NCBI RefSeq assembly: GCF_039555335.1
Contig: NC_092640.1
Coordinates: forward strand, 29,704,204-29,768,203
DNA: 64,000 nucleotides
Direction of reading: 5' to 3'
Source: Amphiura filiformis
Lineage: Eukaryota > Echinodermata > Ophiuroidea > Amphilepidida > Amphiuridae
Made by a program: the position numbers and the translations under genes. Shown one piece after another: positions 23,153 to 35,018 of the stretch. The notes below the pieces were generated by a model that did not search any database, had not been told where the DNA came from, and saw nothing but the letters and a program-made list of their open reading frames with translations. Every line of letters starts with the position of its first letter. Position 1 is the stretch's first letter.

Positions 23153-24503
23153 TCTTCAAGGCTAACTGTGTGGTGGTACCACAAAAGCTACGCAATGAAA
23201 TGCTGACAAAGATCCACTCATCACATCTTGGGACAGACGGCTGTCTCAGACGCGCGCGAGAATGTCTGTTTTGGCCGCGTATATCAGTGGAAATCAGAGA
23301 ATACATAGCATCATGTGATACCTGCCGCACATTTGAAACCAGCCAACAGAAAGAGACATTGTCTAGCCATGACTTGCCCACCAGAGCATGGGAAAGAGTG
23401 GGTACAGACTTATTTTCATGGGAAAACAAGGACTACTTAATCACAGTTGACTACTTCAGCAATTTCTGGGAAGTCGATCCACTACCAGATACCTCCAGCG
23501 CAACAGTGATAGAGAAACTGAAGACCCAGTTCGCCAGGTACGGAAGCCCAACCCAACTGGTATCCGACAACGGTCCGCAATACACCTCTGAAACCTTCCG
23601 TCAATTCATGAGTACATGGGACTTCAACACCTCTGCAGTAGTCCAGGAAACAGCCAAGCCAATGGCAAGGCTGAGTCTGCAGTCAAAACGGCCAAACGCA
23701 TACTAACTAAAAGCAAGAAGGCTGGAACAGACCCATACATAGCCTTCCTAGACCATCGAAATACGCCAACGCAAGGACTCGATACAAGTCCTGCACAAAG
23801 ACTTATGAACAGAAGAACCAGAACACTTCTGCCAACCTCAGCAGCATTGCTGAAACCAAGAGTGATTGATGAGACTGCCAACATGAAAACCCATATCAAG
23901 AAACAAGCAGAACATTATGACAAGAATGCCAAAGACTTGTCTCCCCTGCAAGAAGGACAAGTTGTCAGAATGAAACCACTTGTCCAAGGACAGAAGACAT
24001 GGCAGAAAGCCATAGTCACACGACGCCTAGACGAACGTTCTTACATAGTCGAGTCTGACTCTGGAATTTATAGAAGAAACAGAGTCCATCTAAGAAAGAC
24101 TCCAGAAACACCACCAGAAACTTTGATAAACAAAGAGAAGGTACCTCAAGACACAAGACAAGAAACTATGCCTGCTGCAACAAGCAGACAAGAGACTTTC
24201 AATTCCCAAAATGGACAACAGCAAGACAAGAACAAGAACTTGCAAGATAACAAGAAAACCAAGAACTCAGATGCAACAAAGAAACCAAGAAAGTCAACGG
24301 CACCAAAACAGAACTTGAGACCAGAGATGAAGACAAGTACCAGTAACCATGGTAACCAGAGAAACCAGCAGCAAGAACCAAGACCAATGCCAGAACCAAG
24401 ACCAATGCCAGAACCAAGACCAGTACAGGGACATGAACCAGAACTCTCTACCAAATCCGGAAGAAAGATCAGATGTCCTAGCTACTTGAAAGATTATGTT
24501 TAA
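23068..24503 (+). pseudogene. Gypsy integrase and C-terminal tail
   Basis: The H2C2 zinc-binding segment is IHSSHLGTDGCLRRA...CDTC. The DDE core has VGTDLF (first Asp) and LVSDNGPQY (second Asp); the Glu-containing segment QANGKAESAVKTAK is in another frame after a single-base shift near 23634. After the core come a chromatin/DNA-binding-type domain (GQVVRMKPL, RSYIVESDSG) and a Lys/Gln/Pro-rich tail with three 18-bp repeats encoding EPRPMP, ending at 24503. There is no env; 24504-25026 is A-rich non-coding sequence. Confidence 0.85.
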
Positions 24504-25039
24504 ACCTGACCAAATTTTGGCACTTGATTAAACCAAAAGAAAGAAAAAAAAAGAAATCTTTCAACAATTTTGAAAATTGAGTTGAAGTTCAAGTAGTTAT
24601 AGAAGTTTTGGAAAAGTTGATCTTTTTCAATATTAAAACTTTTCAGAGTTAAAGTTAAAAGTTTTGAACACACAAAAATGAAAATAGTCTAAGTACAAAA
24701 GAGACTATTAGAAAAAAGACAGTCACAGACATTTGCTTTATTTAATAGTGAAGTGATCACAAGAAATAAAGAACAAGGGCTTTTTCAAGATTAAAAGAAT
24801 AAGCCATCCAAATTAATCTGATCTCAAAAGAGAGATCCAAACATTTACTTTTCTTAAGAAACTGAAAGAAAGAAATCTTTCAGGACAATTTTAAGTGATC
24901 ACAGGAATTTGAGAAAAATGACTCTTTTATGAAAAGAAAAACATCTAAAAGAAAGGGGATGGTGAGATATTTCATTTAAAAGAAATTGAGAACAATAACT
25001 TTCCAAGAGGAAAAGAACAAACTCGTAAAAGAAGGGGGA

Positions 25040-25162
25040 TGTTATGATATTATGTTGATGATCATGATTTACCACATCACCATTCAGGATGTGAGCCCTA
25101 AAGGGAACCCTCGTAAATAAATGCTGATCAATATTGACTGAACCAAACTGAGTCGTGTTACA
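25040..25162 (+). repeat. 3' LTR (123 bp), preceded by polypurine tract
   Basis: Same length and sequence as the 5' LTR. Polypurine tract at 25027-25039. Followed by target duplication GTACC. Confidence 0.95.
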
Positions 25163-25445
25163 GTACCGTACTGACAGCCTTAAAAGTAACTGAATTACAC
25201 AATTGCAGGATTTCCAACTTTATATGAGCATTTAAATTTTTTGGGAGGAAGAGAATTCTCACGGTAAATCAGTGCCGTACTAATGCTGTAACTTTCCTAT
25301 TCGACGAGGATAACTATTTTGACATCCTCATCTGTTTACAAACAGAGAGATAGACAAAAGACCTGTCAAAACTGTTCTGGTTGTCCAAACACTCAAGTAT
25401 CAGAAGGATGGTCCACAATAGAGTGCTTCACGTATTAAACATGAA

Positions 25446-25790
25446 TACCGTATTTAGTCAAATAAACGCCCCGGCGTTACATTTTCCCAAGGGGGGGCGT
25501 TTATTAGAGGTCATTTTTAGCACGACAATTCCCGTTAAAATCATTAGGTAAGCTTAAAAGTCACGCTAAAATGACGAACTATGAACTTTTGACGCTGACT
25601 TTTGGTTCACTTCCGGGTTTCTGATCCAGATTTTCGCCAATTATTGACGCTATTATTGACCATGTGCGTGGTAAGCTTACTATACAAGATAGCATGGAAA
25701 TATCGGCATTTTTGAAACATCTTGTTTGAAAAAAGTGGTGGGGGCGTTTATTTGAGGGGGGCGCGGGTGACTATTTGACGAAATACGGTA
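25446..25790. mobile_element. MITE with TACCGTATTT ends
   Basis: Left TACCGTATTTAGTCAAATAA and GCCCCGGCG; right GGCGTTTATTTGAGG and CTATTTGACGAAATACGGTA. Length about 345 bp, no ORF. Confidence 0.7.
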
Positions 25791-25942
25791 CCGGTAGGGG
25801 ATTAAAAAGCCGTGAAGTACATCTAATGTGCTTCTTTTGTCCAATTTGCCATCAAGATTTCGAATGGAAACAGTTCAGACCCAGAACACATTCATGTTTG
25901 TTCTGGGACTCAACTGATTATTCGGACTAAAGCGCCCATCAT

Positions 25943-26066
25943 ACTTTCCTGCCGCTTGCCGCTGCGGCAAGCGGCAGGGCGTTTCAACCAATGACAAGCC
26001 TTTGTTGTGTCCATTTGTCTGCAATGCGTGTGCGCCACGCCGCTTAGCGGCAGGGTAGTATGAAAC
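25943..26066. repeat. Hairpin element with perfect 15-bp arms
   Basis: CCTGCCGCTTGCCGC and GCGGCAAGCGGCAGG are perfectly inverted around a single T. An outer CATACTTTCCTGCC at the left is matched by GGCAGGGTAGTATG at about 26049-26062. No ORF of interest. Confidence 0.75.
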
Positions 26067-26807
26067 CAGCATAACGGTAAATCACACCGTATTCTTCCGG
26101 TCGAGCAGTGCAACACAACGTGAGACTCTCGACTTCATTTAATGAAGCAGCACTTAACACAGAACTTCAGAAGAAGAAGAAAAATGCCTTAACTGCTCGA
26201 CCACCTCACCCTCCATGCCCTCTTTTGTATCGTTCAACCATTCATTGATTGAAGTGCTTTCAACTTTTATAAGCTTACTGGCAACTGGTTCGTTCAAGCA
26301 TTCCCTCCCCTTGCTCCCACTTTATAGTCTTTTTAATTGATGTAAAGCCCGGGATGTAAAGTGTCTCTGGCATTTATATGATGTACGTCTGGCCCTTAAT
26401 AGTAATTTAAGTAAATACGGATTATGGCCACTACCAGAGTAAACTAAAGCTTATCATATTAAATCTAATTGAACTGTGATGTGATGAATGGAACTTTAAC
26501 AAACATGACAAACGTAAACAAACATGACAAAATCGGTATTTTTTCCACAAAAGATGCTGAATTAAGCACAACTCATGAACTTGATTACCATTTTCCAAAT
26601 GAATGAACAGTGACCAAAGAACGTTCAAGTCACTTCACGGCACCACTAACACTTCATTGTCACACAGTCCGTCACAGTGTCCAATTTTACAAACTTTCGC
26701 AGTAAGCTGACATAGTAAGCGATTCCTTCGTCAGAGGAGCGCCAGTTGTATGGCAAGCCAATGTGATCAAAAATGCACTGAGGCCTGGGGAATAATATCA
26801 GTGCCTA

Positions 26808-27002
26808 TTCGCCACTTGCACGGTTCCGCCATTATGCACTCTATGCGAGGAAAGCCTCGAACTGACAACATACATGAAAGGAAGAATTACGTAACCTTAC
26901 ACAGAATGTTATATGACTGGTTCAATTCCCATTCATGTATGCTGCCAGTTCGAGGCTCTCCCCGCACATAGTGCATAATGGCGGAACCGTGCAAGTGGCG
27001 AA
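26808..27002. mobile_element. MITE with TA target duplication
   Basis: TTCGCCACTTGCACGGTTCC at the left is inverted at the right end, with inverted similarity continuing about 65 bp (TTATGCACT, CCTCGAACTG, ATACATGAA). TA on both sides. 195 bp, no ORF; Tc1/mariner-type by duplication. Confidence 0.85.
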
Positions 27003-27004
27003 TA

Positions 27005-28940
27005 CACCAATCCGAGAAGCGTTTACTGTATTTGGCCCTCTATTGACGGCAACACAGATGTACCAGAGCGGGAGATTTAATTCGTAATTCAATACTCATG
27101 ATTGTGTATTGAATATCACTGTTGTGTACAATTCCCGGGTACAATTCTGTATAGCACACAATAAATAATGGATGGAACCCCCGACCTCGGGACACCGCAG
27201 TTTTACATCGGGGACACCGCAGTAATGGCGAAGTCGGATAGGTGTATAGATAGTAGGCAAGTACCTGCAACTGTAGGCCTAGTAGCTCCTAGTACTGCAC
27301 TGAACAGACCAGATTGACTCGTTGTATAAGGAATATTGCCGTAAAAACCCAAATAATTTCATTATAATTTCAAGTTTCTACCCTGCATGGAAAACTGAAT
27401 CTGACACAGTCCGGCCCCACTTTCCACTGGTGATTGAAAGCATGTCCCATCCGGCCATCAGGCAGCAATTCACCTGTTCAGCTCAATGTAGGAATTCAGT
27501 GTGATTACTCTATTTACTCACCTTATAATATACTTTTGTCCGCCAGTGGTGCCTTTCATAGTGTTGTGAGAAAATGTAATCTTCTTGTTTGGGCGAGTTG
27601 AGTTGGAGCTAGTTGGGTCATGGTGATTCTACCATTTTCAATGTCTTGTGGGCACTTCATCCGCGCACTTCATCATTAGGCCCCCATCTGCCCACCTATT
27701 CCTTGGTCTTCCTCTTGCCCGGGCCTCTTGCCCAAGTTCTTGTTTTCTGGATGTTCTTGTTGTAAATTGTACATACAAAACATACTTGCTTGTTTGTCAG
27801 TATACTGGTTTATGGGTCATATAAAACAGAAATCATTACTGCATGGTAAAATGATTCTGTGGGACGCTCTTTCCCCTACCATGCAGGCCAGGAGCTATCA
27901 GGGTCCACATGCTCCATGGACACGGACTTTGACAGGCAGCAACTCCTTAAGGAGGTCATTCGATGACCAGGCATTCAAGTTTCCCCCCTTGGAACACTGT
28001 TTGATAATAACTTTTTCCTATTATCCCAATTTGTGGGAAATTCTGCTGATATTGGCTGTTTTAACAAGGACATTATGTTACATGTTCCCACAAAATCAGT
28101 GTTAAGTCACAAGTTGGTGGTTTTGAGACCTTCCAATTTTTGATTTGCTGTTTGTTTGAAGACACCTGTATTATAGTCAATGGTATGTCCCTTGTGAATG
28201 GGACATAGTATGCTGTACTCTGTAGGCCTATTTAATTCTGTCCCAATTCATTAAGGACATATACCACTGTGACTGTCAATACTGATTTCAAGCAAAGAAC
28301 ATCAAATCAACAGTTGGAACGTCTCAAAACTCCCAACTTTACACTCATTTCATGGGAGCAGGTCATGTGTGAATGCAGGGCCTCACTTTGGAAAGATCTG
28401 GGCCCTTCAATATTGAACATTATGTTTTGATGAATCCAAAATAAATTGGACTAGACTACATTTCATCCAATATTTTAAAACTCATCGCTTGACCAATAAA
28501 TATGGACTCAATCCATCCAATTTTATATCATTATTGGTTCTAAGAATAACATCAGGATTGTAACATGCATGTGGGCTGAAACTGCAAACCAAATTCACTT
28601 TCTTAGTACCTCACGGATACAAACTTTTGATTTTACACAGGCCATGTCATTTTGAGAACAGTGAGAAAAGTAAAGCTTGGGAGGCTTGTGATCACCATCA
28701 ATTCCGAGCCTTGTGTCAGGAAAATTAAAATTTGTTATTCAATTATAAGACTGTTTCTAATTTGTTACGAAAAGACAATGGTGTTTAATGAGCAGTTTGG
28801 ACCCACTGATTGCATTGATTGGTCTCAATTAAGATGGGGGAGATTTTAGTACTCAAAGAATAGATTTCTTACCCTTCCCATAATCCTTTGCAACATGATC
28901 TGTCACCTCATTTCATCAAATGATACTCTCATTATAAGAC
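27005..28940. other. No gene recognised
   Basis: Intergenic AT-rich sequence. I see no splice-bounded ORF with conservation-like content. The block around 28430-28560 (CCAATATTTTAAAACTCATCG, TTGACCAATAAATATGG) resembles the hairpin at 37085-37180 and is probably another copy of that repeat. Confidence 0.5.
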
Positions 28941-28941
28941 G

Positions 28942-29280
28942 GAGATACAGACTAAATCGCGTCTGACGTTACTGTCAATTACGATCCTTGATTGGTTAAT
29001 AGAGCGTAAAAGGAAGGCCGATTTATCTGATGCTGATCGGAGAAAAGGAATAGCAGAAAATGGCGAAAAATTACATACTTTTCAAGGCAAAAACCAACTT
29101 TTCTAGGCATTGTAGACAGAAAGTTTCCTATATAAAGACCTATCTTTTGGGATGGTTTGTATGTTTGAAGGTGTAAAATTAACATAAACCGCCGCATTCA
29201 GCAAGTCATCATCACGACAAGACACAAACCGTGCTTGAGTTTGATTGACAGATGACGTCAGACACGATTTAGTCTATCTC
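28942..29280. mobile_element. MITE with ~40-bp inverted ends
   Basis: Left GAGATACAGACTAAATCGCG then TCTGACGTTACTGTCAAT; right TTGACAGATGACGTCAGACA then CGATTTAGTCTATCTC. About 339 bp, no recognised ORF. Confidence 0.75.
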
Positions 29281-30360
29281 GATACGAGTCAAAAAATAAA
29301 TATATTTTTCAAGATCTGGATGTGCTGTACATCGAGTTACTATACTTTTCTAACTATTTACCCATGTTGCACTAGATTGAAATGGAAGAAATGCATTGTG
29401 GGAAGTGCAAGATATTTTCTCTGCTCGGTGCTCATTCCCATATTGCTGTTAATTATGCAAAATAATATTCCAAAGGGCTCTCCTCGTCAGTCCAAAACAC
29501 CGTCAGTCTGACCCCCGTCAGTCCGAAAACCCGTTTGGGTTAGGGTACGGGTTTCCAGACTGACAGAGGTTCGTATTGACTGTGTTTCTGACTGACGGGG
29601 TGTCCCCATTCTAAAGCTATTGCACACACACAAAAAAAGACAAGATGACACAATTTTTTTTGTTCTTTCTCTTGCTTGTTTTTGTTCAAACCAATGCATA
29701 CTGTAGCGTTTAACAATATCATAATTAACAATTCATTAGCCAATTAATCAACACCTTTATATTTAAAATTAAGAGGATTATCAATAACAAAGGGCTTATT
29801 TTTACATAACATAATTATATATACACACACAATTGACTGATTAAAATAAGCAGAGGTTATACATGGGGTCAAAGGTTAAATATTTGCATCTACAAAACTA
29901 GTTCTTTCCTTTATGCTTTACAATTAATACTGTTTTTCCTTCATACAAAATTATGTGGTATGATAAGCAATTTAAAAAATATTATTGGCATTTTATACAT
30001 CATAGATTTAGTAAAATAACTCTTCCGAGTTCTGATATAAAAAACTAGAACTTTTTGATAGCATTAATTCCTCATGCTTAGTGTTTAATAACAATAAATT
30101 ACATTTGCCATGATTCAAAATTAATATGCATCATATAATCCATGCCTGCATAGAGTTTAAATAATAACAAAAGGATTAAATAGCACAGAATACAATTTTT
30201 TGCAAAAAACAATAAACAAATAGGCTTTGGTTTCCTTGCTCCTGTAGATATTAAAACACTTTTACAAAACTAGACGGCTCTTACAAATACATTACCATTT
30301 CAGTTTGACTCCAAACAATCCAAAGTTGAATCAACAATGTGGAATATTCCAACTTCTAAG
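29281..30360. other. No gene recognised
   Basis: AT-rich. The block at 29480-29605 has several short CAGTC/GACTG words (CCGTCAGTCTGAC, CCGTCAGTCCG, CAGACTGACAG, CTGACTGACGG) around TTTGGGTTAGGG and is probably a small foldback. Nothing else stands out. Confidence 0.45.
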
Positions 30361-30571
30361 GCTGTGACCTATCGGGTAATGACGTATTCGGTACCGAGGT
30401 AAATTTCGGCGGGTAACCGGTACCCGAAATTGCAAAAAAAAAAAAAAAAATTAAATTTTTGTTTTGTTTTTTTTTTTTTTTTCAATTTTTTTCAAAGTTT
30501 TTTTTTTCGGTTTTGTAGTGTTTCTGGACCTAGACCTAAATGCTAGGATCATGGTTGACCTAAAAAAAAAA

Positions 30572-30753
30572 AAATTGAATTTTGCACATTGTTTTGTAAT
30601 TTTAATATGAAAATTGATACTAGTTTTCATGTCATACTCTATTAATGATAGCATTGAATTTGAATGCATTTTGATATCATTAATAGAGTATGACATGAAA
30701 ACTATGTATCAATTTTCATATTAAAATTACAAAACAATGTGCAAAATTCAATT
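30572..30753. repeat. Near-perfect 80-bp palindrome with A/T tracts
   Basis: The left arm 30572-30650 and right arm 30674-30753 are inverted with only a 1-nt difference by eye (GATACTAG against GATACATAG), separated by 23 nt. Poly-A precedes and poly-T follows. The region sits between two related G/C-richer blocks (CGGGTAATGACG near 30375; GGGTAATCCG near 30780), so it may be the core of a larger element at about 30366-30845. Confidence 0.85.
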
Positions 30754-30899
30754 TTTTTTTTTTTTTTTTTTTTAATTCGGGTAATCCGTAAATGGAATTT
30801 GTATCCGGGTAGGGAAAAAACGGGCGGGTACCCGAATATCCGGGCTTGAGTCACTGCCTTACCAACTTCCCAGGAAACACAAAATGTTTTACAGAACAT

Positions 30900-31757
30900 G
30901 CAATGTTATAACATTCAGAATTTATTTGGTGTTGAGCCAAAAAATATTTTGCAATAACATTTTGAAAATGTTGTAGTATTTTATCATATAAAACATTTTA
31001 AAAATGTTTCATACTCTTTATAACCGGACATTTAAATGTTATTAAAACGTTTTTGACTAAAACCAAAACGTGTTTTAACATGTTTATAACATTTTAAAAA
31101 CATTTTGTGTTTGCTGGGTCTTTACCTTTTACAAGAAATGGGCTTGCTGAATTCATCAACATGATCAATACCTTCAATGATGGCATTTATAGGAATTTCC
31201 TTGTTGAAAAATAGGAAATTGCCCTTGTTGATGCAAACTACAACAAATCTCTTGTAAACACATCATCCAGGTCTGGAAAAAATGCGGGAAGTTCTTTGTG
31301 CGGAATTTTGAGATTTGGAAAATATTTTGGAATGTGGAGGGAAATTTTGCTTGCCACATGCACAAAATACATATGGCTAATGTTATTACGGAGAAAATTT
31401 TTCTTATCTTCCCGAGCAATGAACACTTTTCCAGCCCTGTCCACATTTCTTGATTCAACTCCTTTCCCCCATCAATTGAAGTAATCTACATCATACAGTG
31501 GTGGAATCAAGTGTGGTATGGATGATGAATTTCTCGCACCATGCACCTAAGATCCCAAAACCGAGCACGCAAATTTAGTCCCAGAATATAGTATGCAACC
31601 TATATTTGCCCATAAATTATTTTACAGCAAATTTGAAAGCTAGCGAGTAATTCCCGATTCATCCCACACTTGATTACGTACCTCATGCTTGATACCTTCA
31701 TGATAAAGCCCTAGTATTTCAATAACAAAAAAATAGCACACTTACTGTTATTGAATT
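30900..31757. other. No gene recognised
   Basis: A short AT-rich tandem-like stretch, ACATTTTAAAAATGTT / TTATAACATTTT (30900-31110), followed by sequence with no supported exon. Confidence 0.45.
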
Positions 31758-31943
31758 GGGTTATATCAGTTAAAATCCATACACCCCCCTATGCATGGCA
31801 GTCATGACCTTAATCTCCCACACAGGGAGTGTAAATTTCAAATGGAGTCACCAATTCAGGTAGCCTGTTTGATATTCACACCCCTGTGTGGAAGATTAAT
31901 GTTATGTCTTCCATAGGGGGTGTATGGATTCAACTGGAATTGA
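31758..31943. mobile_element. MITE, same family as 5693-5880
   Basis: Ends ATCAGTTAAAATCCATACAC and GTGTATGGATTCAACTGGAA, with the internal CACACAGGGAGTGTAAATTT and CCCCTGTGTGGAAGAT blocks shared with the copy near HPS3 exon 2. Confidence 0.7.
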
Positions 31944-33144
31944 CGATTGGCAACTTCATGATTAAAACACCATGAATACTAGTTGGATCTTGCGACATCA
32001 GTGTGCACGTTACAATATCATTCATTCCATAATAGTTGTTTCAGAGAAAAAAAAAAAAAGGCGTTTTATAGCCTTATTCTCCAGGTTGGACATCTGGTAA
32101 ATATATATCCTTTTCTGAGATTGCGAACAAAACGAATAACAAATTACAAAAACAAAAGAATGATGTAGCCTCCTTTATATCTGGCTCCGTCTTTAGATCT
32201 AGGAGAGTGAGATCAGTGTATCAATCTCCTGAAATACTGCAATCGGCTCTCCTAAACAGCCCCAGAAGAGCTAAGTAAGACAGTACCAGTACAAACACCC
32301 TGTCTCAACGATGCCAATGTCATACTAGAGAAGTCATTCCAATATCTCTTCTTCGTCCTCTCTTACATCATACAGTATGCTTAGGTTTGAACAAACAAAA
32401 CTTGGAAAGTTTATTTTTTTTAATTTAACACGTTTTCTACTACAAATTACAAAGCTTGTTTGGTCATTTTCTAATTTCTGGTGGAAATGTTTGACACGTC
32501 TATTGGCCCTCTAATACAATATAGTTTATTCACTATAAAAGGATTTACGACTTTTCGTATAGCCCTGGATTTTGTGAGGTATATAATATCCCATTTGTGT
32601 TGTACAAGTTGAAGATATGTGCGTAAGCGATTGGCTTCCCCTCTTTTTTATACCCATTGCCTCATTTGTAGCATTTCGTACAGTAATTTAACATAATATC
32701 CTCCCGATACACAATGGTCATTTATTTTGCAAATTTACTGCACACCGTCTTATCAATGATTGCATTAATATTACATACAGAAAAAAATCTTACCGAACAT
32801 TTTTCGTTCATAGCACAACTACCAAAAAATAATACAAAAGAAAATATGTTATCAATTTACTATGGTATACATTGATACTTAAGCCTATTTTATACACGCA
32901 ACTCATTTAGCACATAATAAGCTATGATTGATGTAACATCTAGATATGGAGTGAGGTAATTTGAATTTATTTCCCATTCAACGTAAAACCAGATTCACAA
33001 TAATCACCGATTAAAACTGTTACTTACCGAGTTGTAGCAATTTTTTGTGCATATTTCATAATTGTACACACATAGTTATACCCATGCAATAATAACCATC
33101 GATTTAGCCGAATTCACTATGACATCAAATATGATTGGAATAAT

Positions 33145-33342
33145 TGGGCTATTCCCATTTAAAAACCTCACCCCCCCAGGAAAATGTTTGGAATTCCATC
33201 AGAATTGGCCACTCTTCTAGATCCAACAATTTTCATCACCAAATGGTAAAAAATTCCAGCTGGATCGACCATATCATACAACTGGATTTGAGGCGTTGGT
33301 GATATCTTTTGCAGGGGTGTGTGGATTTTAAACGAACAGCCC
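33145..33342. mobile_element. MITE, diverged relative of 5693-5880
   Basis: Ends GGGCTATTCCCATTTAAAAA and GGATTTTAAACGAACAGCCC with inner CACCCCCCC and GGGGTGTGT. The interior differs from the other two copies. Confidence 0.55.
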
Positions 33343-33828
33343 GTTGCATACAAACAAGTACAAAAGGAGTTGTTGGCAAGCACTGTACACATACACAATA
33401 AATATAATGCTTGACAAGTTTTCAACCGTGAACATTTTTTTTTGTAAGTTTCAAATTTAAGCATCGTGTTTTAAAAAAAATGCTGCGTGGTTATATCGTT
33501 AACATTCAGAATTCTAAAAAATTGAGTTGAATCAACAGGGAGATGCTTTGGTAATATAATAATAAAATTCAAAATTGTTTACTTATAAACAAAAGTGACT
33601 TTCATTAACGGGATTTATAAACAATAATTATATCATCAGCTTTTGGATTCTCAGTTGAGTAATTTTTTGTGCTGCTGGCTGGTGGTCTGTTTGAAGAGCA
33701 CTCAGAGAAGTATTGAAGCAGTCTAGTTGTTAACATTTTATTCCGCTGGTCCCCTTTAAAAAAAACCACAATATTATAACCGAAAGTATTACTGCATAAT
33801 ATTGCATAGCATTGCCATTTTAACAACT

Positions 33829-34034
33829 GGGGTCTATTTGACTAAACTTTTAACCCTTCGTAACTCAGGTAACCGTTCTTAAGGTTACGAATACCCAAAT
33901 ACTAGCCGTAACTTTACGAATGGTCCCTGTAGTAAATCCTTATTACTTACGAAGGGTACCATTTACGACTCATCGTAAATTATGAAGGATTTCAAGACTT
34001 ACGAAGTTTCGTAAAGTTTAGTGAAATGGACCCC
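33829..34034. mobile_element. MITE with GGGGTCYATTTGACTAAAC ends
   Basis: Left GGGGTCTATTTGACTAAAC, right GTTTAGTGAAATGGACCCC. The interior repeats TTACGAAGG/CGTAA words. 206 bp, no ORF. Confidence 0.75.
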
Positions 34035-34806
34035 AAGACTACTTTTGGGTAGTATACTTCAGAAAGTTGGTCCCTCTAAAAACAGCAGACCCTTCGCAGA
34101 CACCATCCAGCATAATCACATAATGTTGAGGGCAAAAAGTTGCAGGAATATTGTACAGTACCCGTTTGAAAGACACTCACCCATGTAGCACCACACAGCA
34201 TTTTACACTCAATATTTTTCGAGGCTTATAATATGTGCTAACATGTTTTCTCCAGAGTTTAAAAATAAACAAAGAGTTGATGTTACATATTTCAGGTATC
34301 ATTAATAATTTCTTTGGACTAAATTGAAAAAAGGCAAAATGACTTAATGAATACTGATATATATGAATAATATTTCAGATATTGTAATATCAGACGTATT
34401 AATTGAAGAAGTTTGAATTGGAGCTGTAAATTTCTCGTCAAACGTACCTCAATTTCTTGCAAAAGTTAACACTGGTGAATCGATCCTCTGTAAACTAAAG
34501 AATATTAGGTCATGAGCGCTGCAGTTAAATTTGGTATAAGCGAAACAATTTTATTGGCAATTTTAGTTTTGGCACTTCAGGCTCAATCTGCTTGAGGCTC
34601 AATGCAATTCCATAAACACCTCCATGTATTTGATGAAAATATATCTTCTTCAGTTTTTTTTTTTTTGGCACATCTCTTAATTCACCAAGCGAACTTTACT
34701 ACAAGAAATCAGGAATGTAACTTTTTTACTAAAATATATATCGTCTCTTTCTATATAAGTGGTCAAAATTGTTTTGAGTTGAGGTAACGACAGATGCTCC
34801 GATTAA

Positions 34807-35014
34807 CCCCATGAGAACTACCTGCCGATTGGCCAAAAAGAAGGTTTCATTATCAATTGGACCAATCAGTAACATTGTTAGAATAATTTCACCATACAAA
34901 AAAAAATGGGGTGAATTATTTGCAAAGCTCCATTCTGATTGGTGATTAAAGTGAACATATCATGTAATTGACCAATCAGAGGCAATGTTAGATCGGCAGG
35001 TAGTGTTCAGGGGA
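34807..35014. mobile_element. piggyBac-type MITE flanked by TTAA
   Basis: CCCCATGAGAACTACCTGCC at the left is matched inverted by GGCAGGTAGTGTTCAGGGG at the right. TTAA lies at 34803-34806 and 35015-35018. The interior has inverted GATTGG/CCAATC boxes. 208 bp. Confidence 0.75.
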
Positions 35015-35018
35015 TTAA

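Larger units (their letters stand above)
19923..25162 (+). mobile_element. Ty3/gypsy LTR retrotransposon
   Basis: 5.2 kb, flanked by the 5-bp target duplication GTACC (19918-19922 and 25163-25167). Two 123-bp LTRs with TG...CA ends look identical. A primer-binding-type sequence TGGTAGGCAGCTCGGG abuts the 5' LTR, and the polypurine tract AAAAGAAGGGGGA abuts the 3' LTR. Domain order gag, zinc knuckles, protease, RT, RNase H, integrase is the Ty3/gypsy order. The coding region carries about five single-base frame changes despite the identical LTRs. The element inserted into an older repeat related to 57480-57680. Confidence 0.95.

Noticed and set aside
24504-25026. env-like gene in the gypsy element
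   Set aside because: The stretch is A-rich with no ORF; nothing resembling an envelope.
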